Positions 1 through 11,815 of a DNA stretch of 64,000 nucleotides are shown in pieces. Source of the stretch: Opisthocomus hoazin (taxonomy: Eukaryota; Chordata; Aves; Opisthocomiformes; Opisthocomidae); assembly GCF_030867145.1 (NCBI RefSeq), contig NC_134419.1:77005403-77069402 (forward strand). The letters are read 5' to 3'. Positions within the stretch are counted from its first letter, which is position 1. Each line of letters starts with the position of its first letter. The position numbers were made by a program, and so were the translations under genes. The notes beneath the pieces are model-generated. The model did not search any database, was not told where the DNA came from, and saw only the letters and a program-made list of their open reading frames with translations.

Positions 1-3000
1 GTCACAAAGAAGAGGAAGCAGGAACTTTTTTTTCTGGTGGAAAGGGCAGATGCAAAGGCCTGGCGTGATTTCCCTGCAGGCTTTCTGCTTTCTTGTAAGT
101 GCCTGTGACCAAAATTAATGACGAAACAGCCAAAGCTAATCACTCACACTGTTTTCAATAAGTGAGCTATTCATACCCATTACAGATTACACCTCACATT
201 TATCCTGAACCTTTCATCCTAAGAATATAAGTATTCTTTACAACACTGCAACACAGAAATGGGACCCAAACCACTAACTTCATTAGAATTAATGATTAAT
301 ATTACCCATAAGCCAGCCCTAGACCAAACACCAGTGCATACAGTCATTTTCTCAGACAGAAACAGAGATGCTCTGTAATGCCTCTTCACAGCAATAGACT
401 GGAGGGAAAGAAAACCCCAGCATGATCAGCTAACAAGGAGGGAATATTTAGGTAGGTAACATTTAGCTTTAGCTACAGGAGATATGTATAAAAGCTCCAG
501 GAGAGGCATTGCAGATCTTCTTCTTGCAGGTCAGTTTATGGAGATGTTACTGTCACAGAATGACACCGGTGGCCATCGTGTAGGTGTCCTACCCATCGCA
601 GGTATACGCCAGAGGTTTCCCAGCAGCACAGGCAATAACGAACACTTCCACCCCAGAGACAGGAGCACAGGGTTTGGCCAGAGCTGCAGCTGGGCCATGC
701 CTACGTAGAGCAAGGTAGAAGGGCAAAAGGCAGCAAGCGTATTGAAACAGAGAACCGGGGTACTGGAAGGGGAGCAGGGGCCCCGGGGAGCCTGGCTGGC
801 TCTCCGCTGACCACGGGATGGAAATAAAGAGATTTTTTCTTGCTGTTGAGGGGGACTCCTCGCACTCTGTTCCCGTCAGCTGTGCCTGCCATGCTTTCCC
901 TCCAGGATCATGGTTTGTTTAGCAGCAGAAACTGCTCTGGCTATCCGGGGTTTTCGCTGTAGCAAAGCAGGCAGTGGATAAGGGCCACAGCCATTGCGCT
1001 TCCCATACAGTCTCCTGCTCCAGGCAACTGCCTCATTTGCCTGAGCCTAGAGGGGAACCTAGCTCGGTGTTATTTTCAAGATGTCATAAAAATAATTTAT
1101 TCAATACCAAAATATTCCTCAGGTCTGATCAGTCTGACAGACATGAGAGCATGGTATACTCCACTGCTTAAGCTGCCCTGGTAGGAAGCCAGAGAAATGA
1201 TGCTCAAATAACTGAAGTATCAAGGATTGCACTAATGAAACCAAGTAGAATTTGATCCTGTAATTTGCCATGGACAAATGAGCTATTGTTTCCTTTCATA
1301 CCACATCTTTGCCAACCATCCACTTTGGGAGGGCTGAATCTCCACGACTATGGGAGAAAGAGCTGAATTTAACTTTAAGCATATAACATCAGTAAAAGTA
1401 TGCATACAACAGTGTGGTTATTCAGCAAGATGCTCAGACTCACACACGTATTGATATTTTGATTTTTTTAAATTATCCTTTTTTTAGGGGGAAAACAGAA
1501 ATGTCGAGCAAAGGTAACCTTGTTTGTGTCCTGGAGCGAGTACTCACACGGGAGAGCCCAGCTCACTTCTCCCTGCGGCTCCAGGGCCACCCTCACCTCG
1601 CTTTCCTGCCCCAGGCCTTTTTTTTCCCCCAAAGTATTTCAATGCTGTTGTAATCTCTTTCTCAGCTTTGCAACAACTCCTTTTTTTTTTTTGGAATACA
1701 AAAAATAGGACAAGGAATCCTTCTGTCCATAAGAAGTCTTTCTTTCTGTGCCTCACCCCTACCAGGTACCAGAGTATTTGCAGGGAGCAGGATGCAGAGA
1801 ACAGTCTGCTGAGGCCTCTCCGTCACTGAGACCGGGGCTATTGCCTCGGAAGCTTCAAGACAGTCTCAGATCTCGCTGAAGTCACATTCAGCGGAGAAGC
1901 TGAGCACTGCTCAGAGTGTTTTCTTAAGAGTTTCAATTTTTTGGTTTTCATTGTATCAAATATTCATATTTTCTATCTTAAAAGTATTCTATTTCTGTCT
2001 TGCTGCACTACGCCCCTATTTTGGAATTTCAGACACCTCTGGTGTGAAAATTAAATCTCCACTTTAAAGTTGGGAGCGAGGAATTATATGCCATTTGCTG
2101 GAACAGGTTTCACACCAAAATGGGAGCGCGGAACATGCTTCTTCCTCATAATTACCATGGAATTTGTGCAGAAGGAATCTGACACAATCAACAAAAATAT
2201 GAACGAGAAGAAATGTGTGTTAATGAAATACCATGTACTTGGAATTGATACAAAGATCACGACAACTCATAGGAAGAATAAACATTTCTGGGAGCAGGAA
2301 GCCAGCTGCAGTCATGCTACAAGTTTAGCAGAAATGGCCCTATCACTGAGCGAAATGTCATGGTAGAAAGTGATAATATACTGAATGCAGAAAACTTTTG
2401 CAAAATGATACTAGGGGTTCTTTTCCTAAATGGATAGTCATGTTTAATTAGGTTTAAGAGAAAATATGGCAAGGGATCCTTACACAACAGAGCAGAGTGC
2501 TGTTAACTTTGGCTGCTTCCTGAATTTTCAATGAGATTTCTACTACAAAAACCAATTTGCTGTTGAAAACATTAAGGAAAAATTGCCTTGCTGATCAAAG
2601 AATGCCCTCTTTTGGAACATCCCAATCATACAGACCATCGGTACCACAGCAAGGCAGCTCTGACCAACACATTCATGGATTAAGTATATTTTTTTCCTGC
2701 TTGGAAGACCATGCTGTGCAGATTAAAAACGGAGTTCGCTTTATGACCCCAACTCATGAACATTTTATATACACAGCCGGATGTTAACTAGTACTATTTA
2801 GCATCTGTCAGCCTAAAATTGGTGCACCAAGCCAGTTGTTTGTGTCATTTGCTTTTCCTGACCAATTTTATCATTCATTTCTAACTATATTGACTTTTCA
2901 GCATGGCATTGAGCTTCATTTTGAAAGCAGCAGCCATTAAAAGTTAATGACCCAAAAACGTTACTATTTTAAGCCCACGGTGGACCAACCAATCATTTCT

Positions 3001-3839
3001 AACTACAGAGTTATGGGTTTTGCTTCACGGCCCTGCGCGAGCACAGAGCCCGCAGGCTGCAGCAGCCGCACACCCCAGCCCCTCCGGTCCCCTCCACCCC
3101 CAGTGCTTGGGCAGCAACACGTAGAAGTGCTCAGTGTTGAGAAGTTACCCCTAATCCGTGAAAGACAAGCTCATCTCCATCCCAAGGAGGATGGGAGCTT
3201 TCCCCTTCCGCTCCAGGACAAGATACTTCTCAGAGGAGCAAGGGCTCAGCGAGAGGAGAGTGCTGGCAATCGCCTCTGGCCTTTGAGTGGATGAGAGTGA
3301 CTGACAAATGAGCCAGGACTAAATCTCCGAAGACAAATCTTGGGGCTTTGAACTTTAAACAATATAAAATCCCTCAGAAAAAAACTTAAATTCAGGGCTT
3401 AAACTTCTGAGTAGCTCCTTAGACCACTCCAGATCCAGGAGTCCAATTTGATAGCAATTCTTTTCAACACTATTTGGTTTCAGCTGGGAAAAAAAATCCC
3501 GATACTACTTTTAGACAGAGAGTTACAAATAGGAAGAAACACGGGCGCATTGTAGCAGCTGGAAAAATTATGCCTAGAATTAAACAATATAAGCAGACAA
3601 CATAAAGCAGGGCTGTTCTTTCTCATTTCGAAATGCCACAGAGAGAGCCTTTATTACAGCACCACATTCCACCTCCAGCAACGGACGTCCGACTGCACCT
3701 TTTAAGAAACATTGCAGAAACACATTAACGCTGGAATTAAGTAACTGGCACTATTTGTTGCCCTTGATTTTCGAATTCTCATTGGCTTTTATTATTTTCT
3801 CTCCCTCCCCTCAACAGAACGAGATAATTAGACAGAAGC
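1..3839. other. Gene-poor unique DNA
   Basis: AT-rich sequence with scattered short ORFs on both strands that lack family resemblance, splice context and codon pattern. No repeat family recognised. Confidence 0.7.
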
Positions 3840-4235
3840 AAATAAGATGTACAGAGCTAAAAACCAGCAGAGCCTGACATGTGTAGTACATGCTGTCAGC
3901 CATATGGCATTCTATATATATTGTTACAGATGAAAATTGTACCACACGCTGCGCTGTACATTAACACTGGAATGGTATACAGTAATTCATGTGCATAAAC
4001 TGATACTATCCGCTGTGTTGGCTAATAGATTTTTGAAGTTTTCTCCATAGCATTTTATTTCAAATGACAGTGTTTTCTATTAATGGGTGGGCACTGTCAG
4101 TTTGTTGACCCTGGTCGGGAAGGATGTCTTTTTGTTCAAATGGCAGCCATCATTTCTGTGAAGTGATGCATGTAAAAAAGCCAGTAAATGCAATTCACCT
4201 CACACGCGGCTGTCACTCAATCTGACATCTACATG
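3840..4235. promoter_or_regulatory. Candidate conserved enhancer with TGACAG-type site cluster
   Basis: CTGTCA/TGACAG, the core of MEIS/PKNOX/TGIF homeodomain sites, occurs at 3893, 4065, 4094 and 4210, and TGACAT at 3875 and 4223. The stretch is unique, AT-rich and free of repeats, with GATAATTAG just upstream at 3823-3831. Chance alone would give about 0.2 TGACAG-type hexamers in 400 bp. Function is inferred. Confidence 0.4.
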
Positions 4236-7200
4236 TTGGAGTATTTTCTCAAAGTTTTCTCCATGTGACCCGCGAGTTAAAGATCAGGGAGGTTACCTTC
4301 ATCCAGCCCATCCATGTGTCAATCATCCCCACCTAAAAATGAAAGTTACAAATAAACTGCAGCTACTATTTATACTCTGCTGCCTGTCCCATCTTTTTCA
4401 TGTCAATCTTGCCGTTTCTCATTATAGCTACATCATGACCCCCTCCCACTTCTTCTTTGTGTATCCCAGATTAAGTTTCTTTGTTTTTCTGCCGCTGTCC
4501 TTCTGAGTCTGTAAAGTCCTGAATGCCTTAGCTCTCTTTTTTCCCCCGTGATAACTTCGAAAGGAAACTTCGATAGATAGTTTAAAGTGACGCACAGCTA
4601 CAAACCAAACACCAACTCCCTCCTCACCAGGGATACACAGGAGGCCAGGGAAGTAAATCCAACTCTGCAGCCACCTGAAGCTAGACCACTCTTTCCATGC
4701 AAAGGATGCAAAGCCCGTTGTTAGCGCAGGCTGAGATCTGCCCAACGGCAGAGCCAGGGACCCGTCCGCCGCTGCTGCGAGGGCTGCCCATGGGGCTCCC
4801 ACACCGTGGCGTTCCTCGGTCGATGTCCGTGGGGATCTATTAGCGAGCTCCCTCCCCGCTCCCCTGTGGGCCCTCGCAGGAAAATCCACTTACTAAGGGT
4901 TTGTGTGCAAGAGAGAGTAAAGGCTTCTTGGTGTATTGGGAGGGATGAGATTAAATTTGACCCTAGGTGGGAAAACAGAGAGATCGATGGTTTGGGATCC
5001 CCAAGACTTATGTTTCCTGCTTTTCAAGGTGCTAAGTGGAAAAGGTGTTTCCCTATGTCATTTGTGTGTTATTGTCACTGCCCGTTAGAAACAAGGCACT
5101 TTATACATGCATAAAGTTGATTAGAACAGGATTACACTAAGAAAAAGAAAATGTTACTGAAAACCACCTCCCTGAAGGTGGAGATGGTTTTTATACAGCC
5201 TCGTTCAGTCTAATGTTAAGTGGCTTGATGTCAGCAAAGCTTCCCTCTCTTCTCTTGGAAGGCTACTCCAGTTTATTACCCACAACTGCTGGAAAATCTC
5301 TCCCAGTATTCAAACGCCTCCCTACACTTTAAAAAAATGCTTCATAAAATCATGACCTCTTTGTAATTAACACAGTCAACTCTGTTCCCCAACCCCTGAA
5401 CAACGAACTGAAGAATAACCTAGAAACCACCAAAGAAATCTCGAATAACTTCAGCTAGGATAAAACTTTATGGGAAGATAAGAGGACACTCCTTCCCAGC
5501 CAAGGCTTGGGATCGAGTTCCTTGTACTACCCAAGAAGATCTACTCATCTGAAATATCCCCCAAAACACACTCGCGATGAGAAAGAGGGAAGAGCTAGGG
5601 AACAGCTCCCTCACAATTACAGAGCGAGACTGGATAATTACTTATTTTACTTACTTTTTGTTACCAAAAATCTAGTTTGTGTTTAAAACATTTTCTTTGT
5701 TTCACTGTTGAATCTAAGTTCACGTTGGGAGACAAGGTGAATCGGGGTGAGGCAGACAAACGTGGAGCCTTGCTTCCACGCAGGCAGCAAACCAACCCAC
5801 AGCCTGTTCAGATGTGGTACATGGGGTTTCCCAGCCTTGGACATGTCCAGGGAATCCAGAGGCGAGGGAATATTTTCTGCCTGTCTCCAAAGGAGCGTAA
5901 TTCCAAGCACCATATTGTGGAAAGTGCCTTATCTGGCAGACAAAAAAAAACAATTGCAGCGCAAAGAGCAGAAAACAATTTTTGGCTTGAAACGTTCTGC
6001 CAGGGAGTCACTCCCACAGTCTTTTTCTTCTGCTCCATCAATATCTGGGTACTTCCTACAAAGAAGAACCAGTTTAACAGAAAAGACGCATGGCAAATAC
6101 AGGAGAATATCTCCATGTATCTGAATACATCTCCAGATCTCAGTAGCTGAGTTGTTTTCCTTAATGGCGTGAAATGCAAACTCCAGCCTCTTCCGGCAAA
6201 AGAGGGGGTTGAACCTAAGTCTGCTTCATTGCGGACAAGCACTCTGACTCTTCAACGGAAGCAGGATAGGACCATCACCTGTTTAGCTGTTTCTTTGCTT
6301 TCAAAGATTTCATTTGAAAAGGTGGGGAAAAGCCAAAAAAAACAAAAACCCAAAAGAACGGTTTGCTCAAACCTATTATTTCCCTCCACCGTTGCAGCCT
6401 GGCTGCCAAATTTGGGGTGGGGGAGGAGGTCAGCCAGGCAGAAGCACAATATGTTCAGCCTGCAGAGCAGCTCCGCTGCGGGCTCCCAGTGGATACGCAG
6501 CTTTGGGCCTGCCAGATGGAGCTCCACACCCTCCGCTAAAGACCCTCAGCCCATATGCCAGGACTTCCCCTGTAGCTGTACACGGCCCCAGTTCTGCTCT
6601 TCATAATAATCAACGGAAATATTTTCATCCTTTATCTCAGAGCACCCTTAGAGAGGTTCTGCTGGCCTGCCCCGTACTCCAGAGCAAGAAACAGAGCCCA
6701 GACTTCTTCTCTTCCTCTGACTTGTCATGTTCTGTGCGAAGCTGAAAGGTCTCTGTTCCACTTGCTGACCCCGTAGGAGCTTACCAGGCATTCATCACCT
6801 CAGCGACGCGGCATGGTTACTTCACCGGTTTGCACGCACTTCTCCAGCTCTGCCAGAAGACAGCCAGTCTTTCATATATCACATTCACATGGCCACACTA
6901 TGCAGCAATAAACTGACTAGCTCAGGCCATCATTTGTTCTTTGCTCATCCCCACCTCGCTCAACGGCCAACGGCTTGCAGAACAGCCCCAAGAACCGGCT
7001 GCCCTGCAGGGCTTCCAGCTATTACAAGACCCCTTTCTGGAATAAGTGCGTACAACAGACACCTCACGTCTGCTGAACTGTGGCACAGAGTCTCAGCTCC
7101 TCACCGGTTCAGTCAGCTCCCAGAAATTCGTCAGGGAGGTGAAAAGTCCACCCTGCTTCAGCCTGTCCCTCTCGAGGGCAAATCTCCTTCTCGGCTAAGC

Positions 7201-9883
7201 CACAAACTGCGAGGAATTCCTTCTGTCTTCTGCCACAGCTAACCAGTGAGGATGGTATTTTCCTGCGGTGGTTTGTAGGAACTGTGACTGTATTAAATGA
7301 CATATTTTACAGCTATTTTGACTGCACCGCTGTTTACATTTCAGTCTTTATAACCTACATGAAACGGTCTCAATTTACCATTTAATGAAAGAATGGCTGC
7401 TGGAAATTTTGATTGAGGAGACCCGGAATTTGAGCTCACATTTGCAGCCCACGCTCTCTGCCCAGCGGGTCTGTGCTCCCCTCTGTTCACAGGAGGGCTC
7501 GGGCACAAAAGGCCCCGACGCGGTGACTACCCTCATCATTTTCTTGTGCCTCAGCTGGAGCACAGAGGAATGGACTGAGAAACAGGAGGAGTAAAATATT
7601 GCAGTGAACTTTTAAACTAAACTAGCAGAGAGTTAGATAATTAAATGGGAAACCAGACCCAAATGTCAAATAAGGAGGGAGACATCAAAGAGAAACAGCA
7701 ATCTCTGATAAAGATCAAGAGAGAAAACTAAAATTTTTATGGCATATGCTGACAAATGGCTGAAGTAAAATACAACAAAGTAACTTGGTTTAGCAATATT
7801 TCTACAGATTGTCTGAACTACACTGCTGCAGAGATCAAAGGATAGAGCTAGAAACAAAATACCAGAAGAAATGACACACTCCCCTTCTACCTTCCCCCCG
7901 CCCCCCCCCCTTAAAATTCATATTTCAAACCTAAGACTCAGAGGTTGGAAAATTGTAAGAGTTTCTGGAAGGGTCACTCCGTCATCTGAACAAGTGGGAA
8001 CTTTTTATTCAAAATTTCTTTTTTGTATCTTTTTTCTTCCCCATTAGAAAGGTGTTCAGCAGGCCGCTCCAGCCCCGTCTCTAGCTCAGCTCTTCCCTCA
8101 GCTGAGGAGCAGACTGCTCTCCGGGATGCACCGTTCTCCTCTGCATCGCTGCGTATGCCTCAGGCACACGTCTTCGGCAGATGGGTTTGCTGCGTTTTTC
8201 CCAACAACGCTGCCATTGCTGTTATGGGAACTTTTCCTCCTGGTTTGAGCGTAGCCTCATTACGTGCAGAATAAGCCACTGGCTCTAACGGCTGTGCTCC
8301 TCTATCAACAGTTGTATTCTGTGTGCATACTCTAAAAGAGAATGATCTCTTATTTTTGGTTTGCTTTGTTGACTTGTTGACACACTCTAGCTAAATATAT
8401 TTGTCAGTTGAGGCCTTCTGAACATTTTGTTAATAAAAAAGCCATCTGTAATTTATTTAAAATTTATTTGCAGTGACCACAAATGCATGACCTCCTCCAA
8501 TTACTTTTGTTCATATTTTCCAATTACTTAAAAATTAAAAATGAAATTTCATGAGGAAAAAACCTGATTTTTCCATCCTACTTGAAAGCAGCTCTCAAGA
8601 TAGCTGCTTTTCTGTAATATCAAGAGACTGGAAGATAATCTCTGACCATATTCTCCTCCTATGTAAGAACAAAGACTCTTTTGATAAAAGGAACTCAGAG
8701 TCTCCCTCCTCAATGAAAAAAGGCTACACTCAAAACCAAGACAGCTAGGTGAAATGCTGGAGTATATGTTACATGCAAGACTCAACTGGATCTAATGACC
8801 CTTTCTGGCTTAAATGAAGTAACAGATTTGCCGGAAGCAGCATATGGGCCATCTACTTTCTACAAACGCGTGATAGTTAAAAGGAAATTGCAAATACATC
8901 GGAGGGCAAGGTTTAGCCATTTGACAGGAGGCACAAATGTTGACAGATAAAGTGGTTTGGTCAGTTTAAAATGTCTGCTTAGTTTAAATACAAAATTACT
9001 CTTCAGTCAGCTCTTGAAAGCTGGAATAGAGTAAAAGACCATTCTGCACCTTAAAATGTGTGCAAAATGCTGCAAAGTCTGCGGTGGAGCTTTTGCCATC
9101 TTCTGCTGGCTCTCAGTGCCTCACCTTGTCTGCGAAGTTGGTAAAAACCGACCCCCATCACCAGCTACACCAGAGGAAGGCAGCTACAAGCTGAAGACAG
9201 ATCACAGGGCCAAACTCTTGATAGCAGGAAGAGGATGTTTATCGCTATCCAAAGCACCTCTGTTTGCAAAAGACATGTATTATATGCAACTCAGTCTAAT
9301 ATCTAAGAAAAAAATCTATTCACATTAAGGGGGCTGTTCAGAATCACAAGCGTTTAATTGCTACAGTTTCAAAAACCTACATGTGTGAAAGCAGAGGCAG
9401 TGAATTAAACCAGGGGAACTCACCATAATATTCACCAATTCACTCTTTATTATCAGACACTAACGGAGATGAAGCGCATTCTAACTCTTTTTGATCCTTG
9501 AGCTTACATGTTTGCAATGAACAAAGTTCAGCAAAATAAACAGTTGATTTTAAAAAGTTATTTGTCTCCTATGTGTGACACATGCTAATATTTCCTCCCT
9601 GTCAAATCATCTTTTGCCATTCATTACTCTCATTCACTGTGTGTTTCCTCTGATGTCTTTATACTTATAGTTCTGTGTCTTCTATTTTTTTTTTTAATTG
9701 CCTCTTATGATTGCAGAGTCAAAAAACAAATGTGGTGCCAGAAGAGACAACTGCCACTGGATTTTTCCAGGGCTTCCTAGTTTGCCTCTGGAACATCCTG
9801 GTATAAATCCTTATCTCGCTGGAATGGCATAAGCCTGAGTTCATACAAGATAGACAAGGGCTAACTTTGGCAAGTTACTGCTT
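4236..9883. other. Gene-poor unique DNA
   Basis: No supported gene. Around 5.7-6.25 kb three long frames overlap on opposite strands, which reflects a stop-poor stretch rather than genes. A poly-C tract lies at 7.9 kb. Confidence 0.7.
7893..7910. repeat. Poly-C tract
   Basis: Six C, one G and ten C within AT-rich DNA. The minus strand is G-rich and could form a G-quadruplex; the tract is also prone to length errors. Confidence 0.9.
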
Positions 9884-10070
9884 AATCACAAAATAATAGA
9901 ATTTTGAGGGACTTTTTGAGGTCATTTGGTTCACCCCAAGCCACAAACAGGATCGTGATACCTAACGACTTCTGAGGCCAACCAGCCTCCACAGATGGAG
10001 ACACCACAACCTCTCTAAGATCTATTCCAATGCTTTCTGTACATCTCACCCTATAGAGCCTCTCTAGATT
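9884..10070 (-). mobile_element. CR1 LINE, old 3' fragment, antisense
   Basis: Read on the minus strand, the 3' end is marked by the CR1 GGTGAACCAAATGACCTC box. GGAGACACCACAACCTC on the plus strand is the usual complement of the CR1 tail. It is diverged and about 190 bp long. Confidence 0.8.
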
Positions 10071-10545
10071 TAAAATTATTTAAAATAAAGCTTCAAGTGA
10101 AGTACTGCATTCCAAAATAGACAAAATTCCTACTACTCAAAAGAAAAAAAATAATTTGGTCTGTGTAAAAACTCTTCATTCATGGTTTTGTACTGGTAGA
10201 GATTTTCAAACTCTAAGAGCAAGGAAAAAAATCTACTGTTGCTGATGACAAGCAATAAGCATTCTTTGTTAGACAATAAGGCTTTTTATTTTAATTCCCT
10301 GTGACTTCAAGACACAGCATATCAAGTGTTTCTGGTTTCACACTTCACTACCATAGTTTATTTGGAAACAGAAGAGGCGGCATATAACAATCCACAGTCT
10401 TACAGGATACTTGTAATGAACAGACAAATCCAAAACCTGTCGGAAACTGCACGGAAAGTTTTCTACTTCATCTCTGCATTGAGCACGGAGTTTAGTACTT
10501 GTATTGTGTTAGGGAAGGAGAAGTGGTGGGAAATTGTTGCTCAGT

Positions 10546-10571
10546 GGTAGTAATTAATGGTAGCAATTAAT
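10546..10571. repeat. 13-bp imperfect tandem duplication beside CR1
   Basis: GGTAGTAATTAAT followed by GGTAGCAATTAAT, one mismatch, ending within a few bases of the 5' truncation point of the CR1 fragment at 10.58 kb. Confidence 0.9.
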
Positions 10572-10576
10572 GGAGG

Positions 10577-10806
10577 CTGCCCTGCGGAAAAGGATTTCTT
10601 TACTGAGAGAGCGGTCAGGCATTGGACCAGGCTGCCCAGGGAGGTGGTGGAGTCCCCATCCCTGGAAGTGTTCAAAAAACGTGTGGATGTGGCACTTCAG
10701 GACATGGCTTAGCAAGCATGGTGGTGTTGGGGTGACGGTTGGACTTGATGATCTTAAAGGTCTTTTCCAACCCTAATGATTCTATGATTCTGTGATTCTA
10801 TAATTA
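10577..10806 (+). mobile_element. CR1 LINE 3' fragment
   Basis: Carries GGCTGCCCAGGGAGGTGGTG, GTGTGGATGTGGCACTTCAG, GGTTGGACTTGATGATCTTA and a 3' end with ATTCTATG and ATTCTGTG octamers. Only the last 230 bp are present. Confidence 0.95.
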
Positions 10807-11519
10807 AGTTTCCAGATTATAAGGCAAGGGATAATGAAGTGTTGACTGTTGCAGGTGAAAGAAGGAGTATGGCACTGTATTCAACTGGGAGTTTGGTACC
10901 TGAAGCTCTAACAAGCTCAAAACTTTATTTATAAACCTTTTTCTATTCTCTTTTCCACCTAAAACCACTGAAAGAAAAACAACAAACTTGAAATAGATAT
11001 TGATCTCAGTTCCACCAGCATTACATACCTTTAAATTAAAATTAAATAGTTTCAATAAAGTTTAAAACAGCCTGAGTACATTGAAGACTGATTTTCTGAT
11101 CAAATTAATCACCAATGCATGTCCATCTACAAACTTCCTCATTCAATTCATCCTTGGTAACACTGCAGTCTCCCCTCAGTTTTAAACATATTTTAATTTT
11201 AGGCAGAAAAAAGATTTTAAAGCAGCTTTGTTTCACATGCTAGCTATTCTTTGGCTAGAAAGGGATTTGTGATTCCTTTTACTGCCCTTCAATACCAAAG
11301 ATTAGTATGGGTACAAGAATTATATGAAGTTTCAGAAAGGAAAAACACTCAAATATGAGCAACCCCAAGTAGTTTATGGGAAAATAAGAGAAGGGAAAAA
11401 GGAAAAGAGGAGAGAAAAACAATAGGATGACTTTTGGTGATTTCAGAAGGCCTGATCTAGGGCTTAAGTGTTGCCTAGAGCCGTGGTCCATCTGTCCAAA
11501 GTCCACCTGAGAATTTCCA

Positions 11520-11815
11520 GTGTGATGGGGCTGACCTTACCTGCAACTCGCTACGCTAAGTTGCACCGCCAGTCTGCTCCCTTCCCATAGAACAAGTTAC
11601 ACCGAGCCCAAACGTATTAATGTTAATACTAAAGGCGGCCCAGAGGCAGGAACCGTGGACCCTACACACGGGCTCCTGCCCAGAGATCACCTCCCCAGCT
11701 TGACGGAGCGCGGGGCCTGGCACAGGGCTGAGCAGAGAGCAGAGGCTCGGCAGCGTGCTTCGGAGGGTAGCCTCGGAGAGCTGCCTCCAGGGGCCAGGGT
11801 GAAGGGATCCGATGG
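11520..11815. other. GC-richer unassigned patch
   Basis: Moderately CpG-containing stretch (CTCGCTACGCTAAGTTGCAC, TGACGGAGCGCGGGGCCTGG). No coding potential or repeat family that I can name. Confidence 0.3.

Larger units (their letters stand above)
10071..11519. other. Gene-poor DNA around a CR1 fragment
   Basis: Apart from the CR1 at 10.58-10.81 kb and the small duplication next to it, this is unique AT-rich DNA. Confidence 0.7.

Noticed and set aside
4428..4889. 153-codon minus-strand ORF
   Set aside because: Low-complexity, no family resemblance, and overlapped by a plus-strand frame; likely chance.
5677..6250. Three overlapping ORFs of 125-157 codons on both strands
   Set aside because: Overlapping open frames on both strands point to a stop-poor stretch. 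None has a recognisable domain, splice context or promoter.
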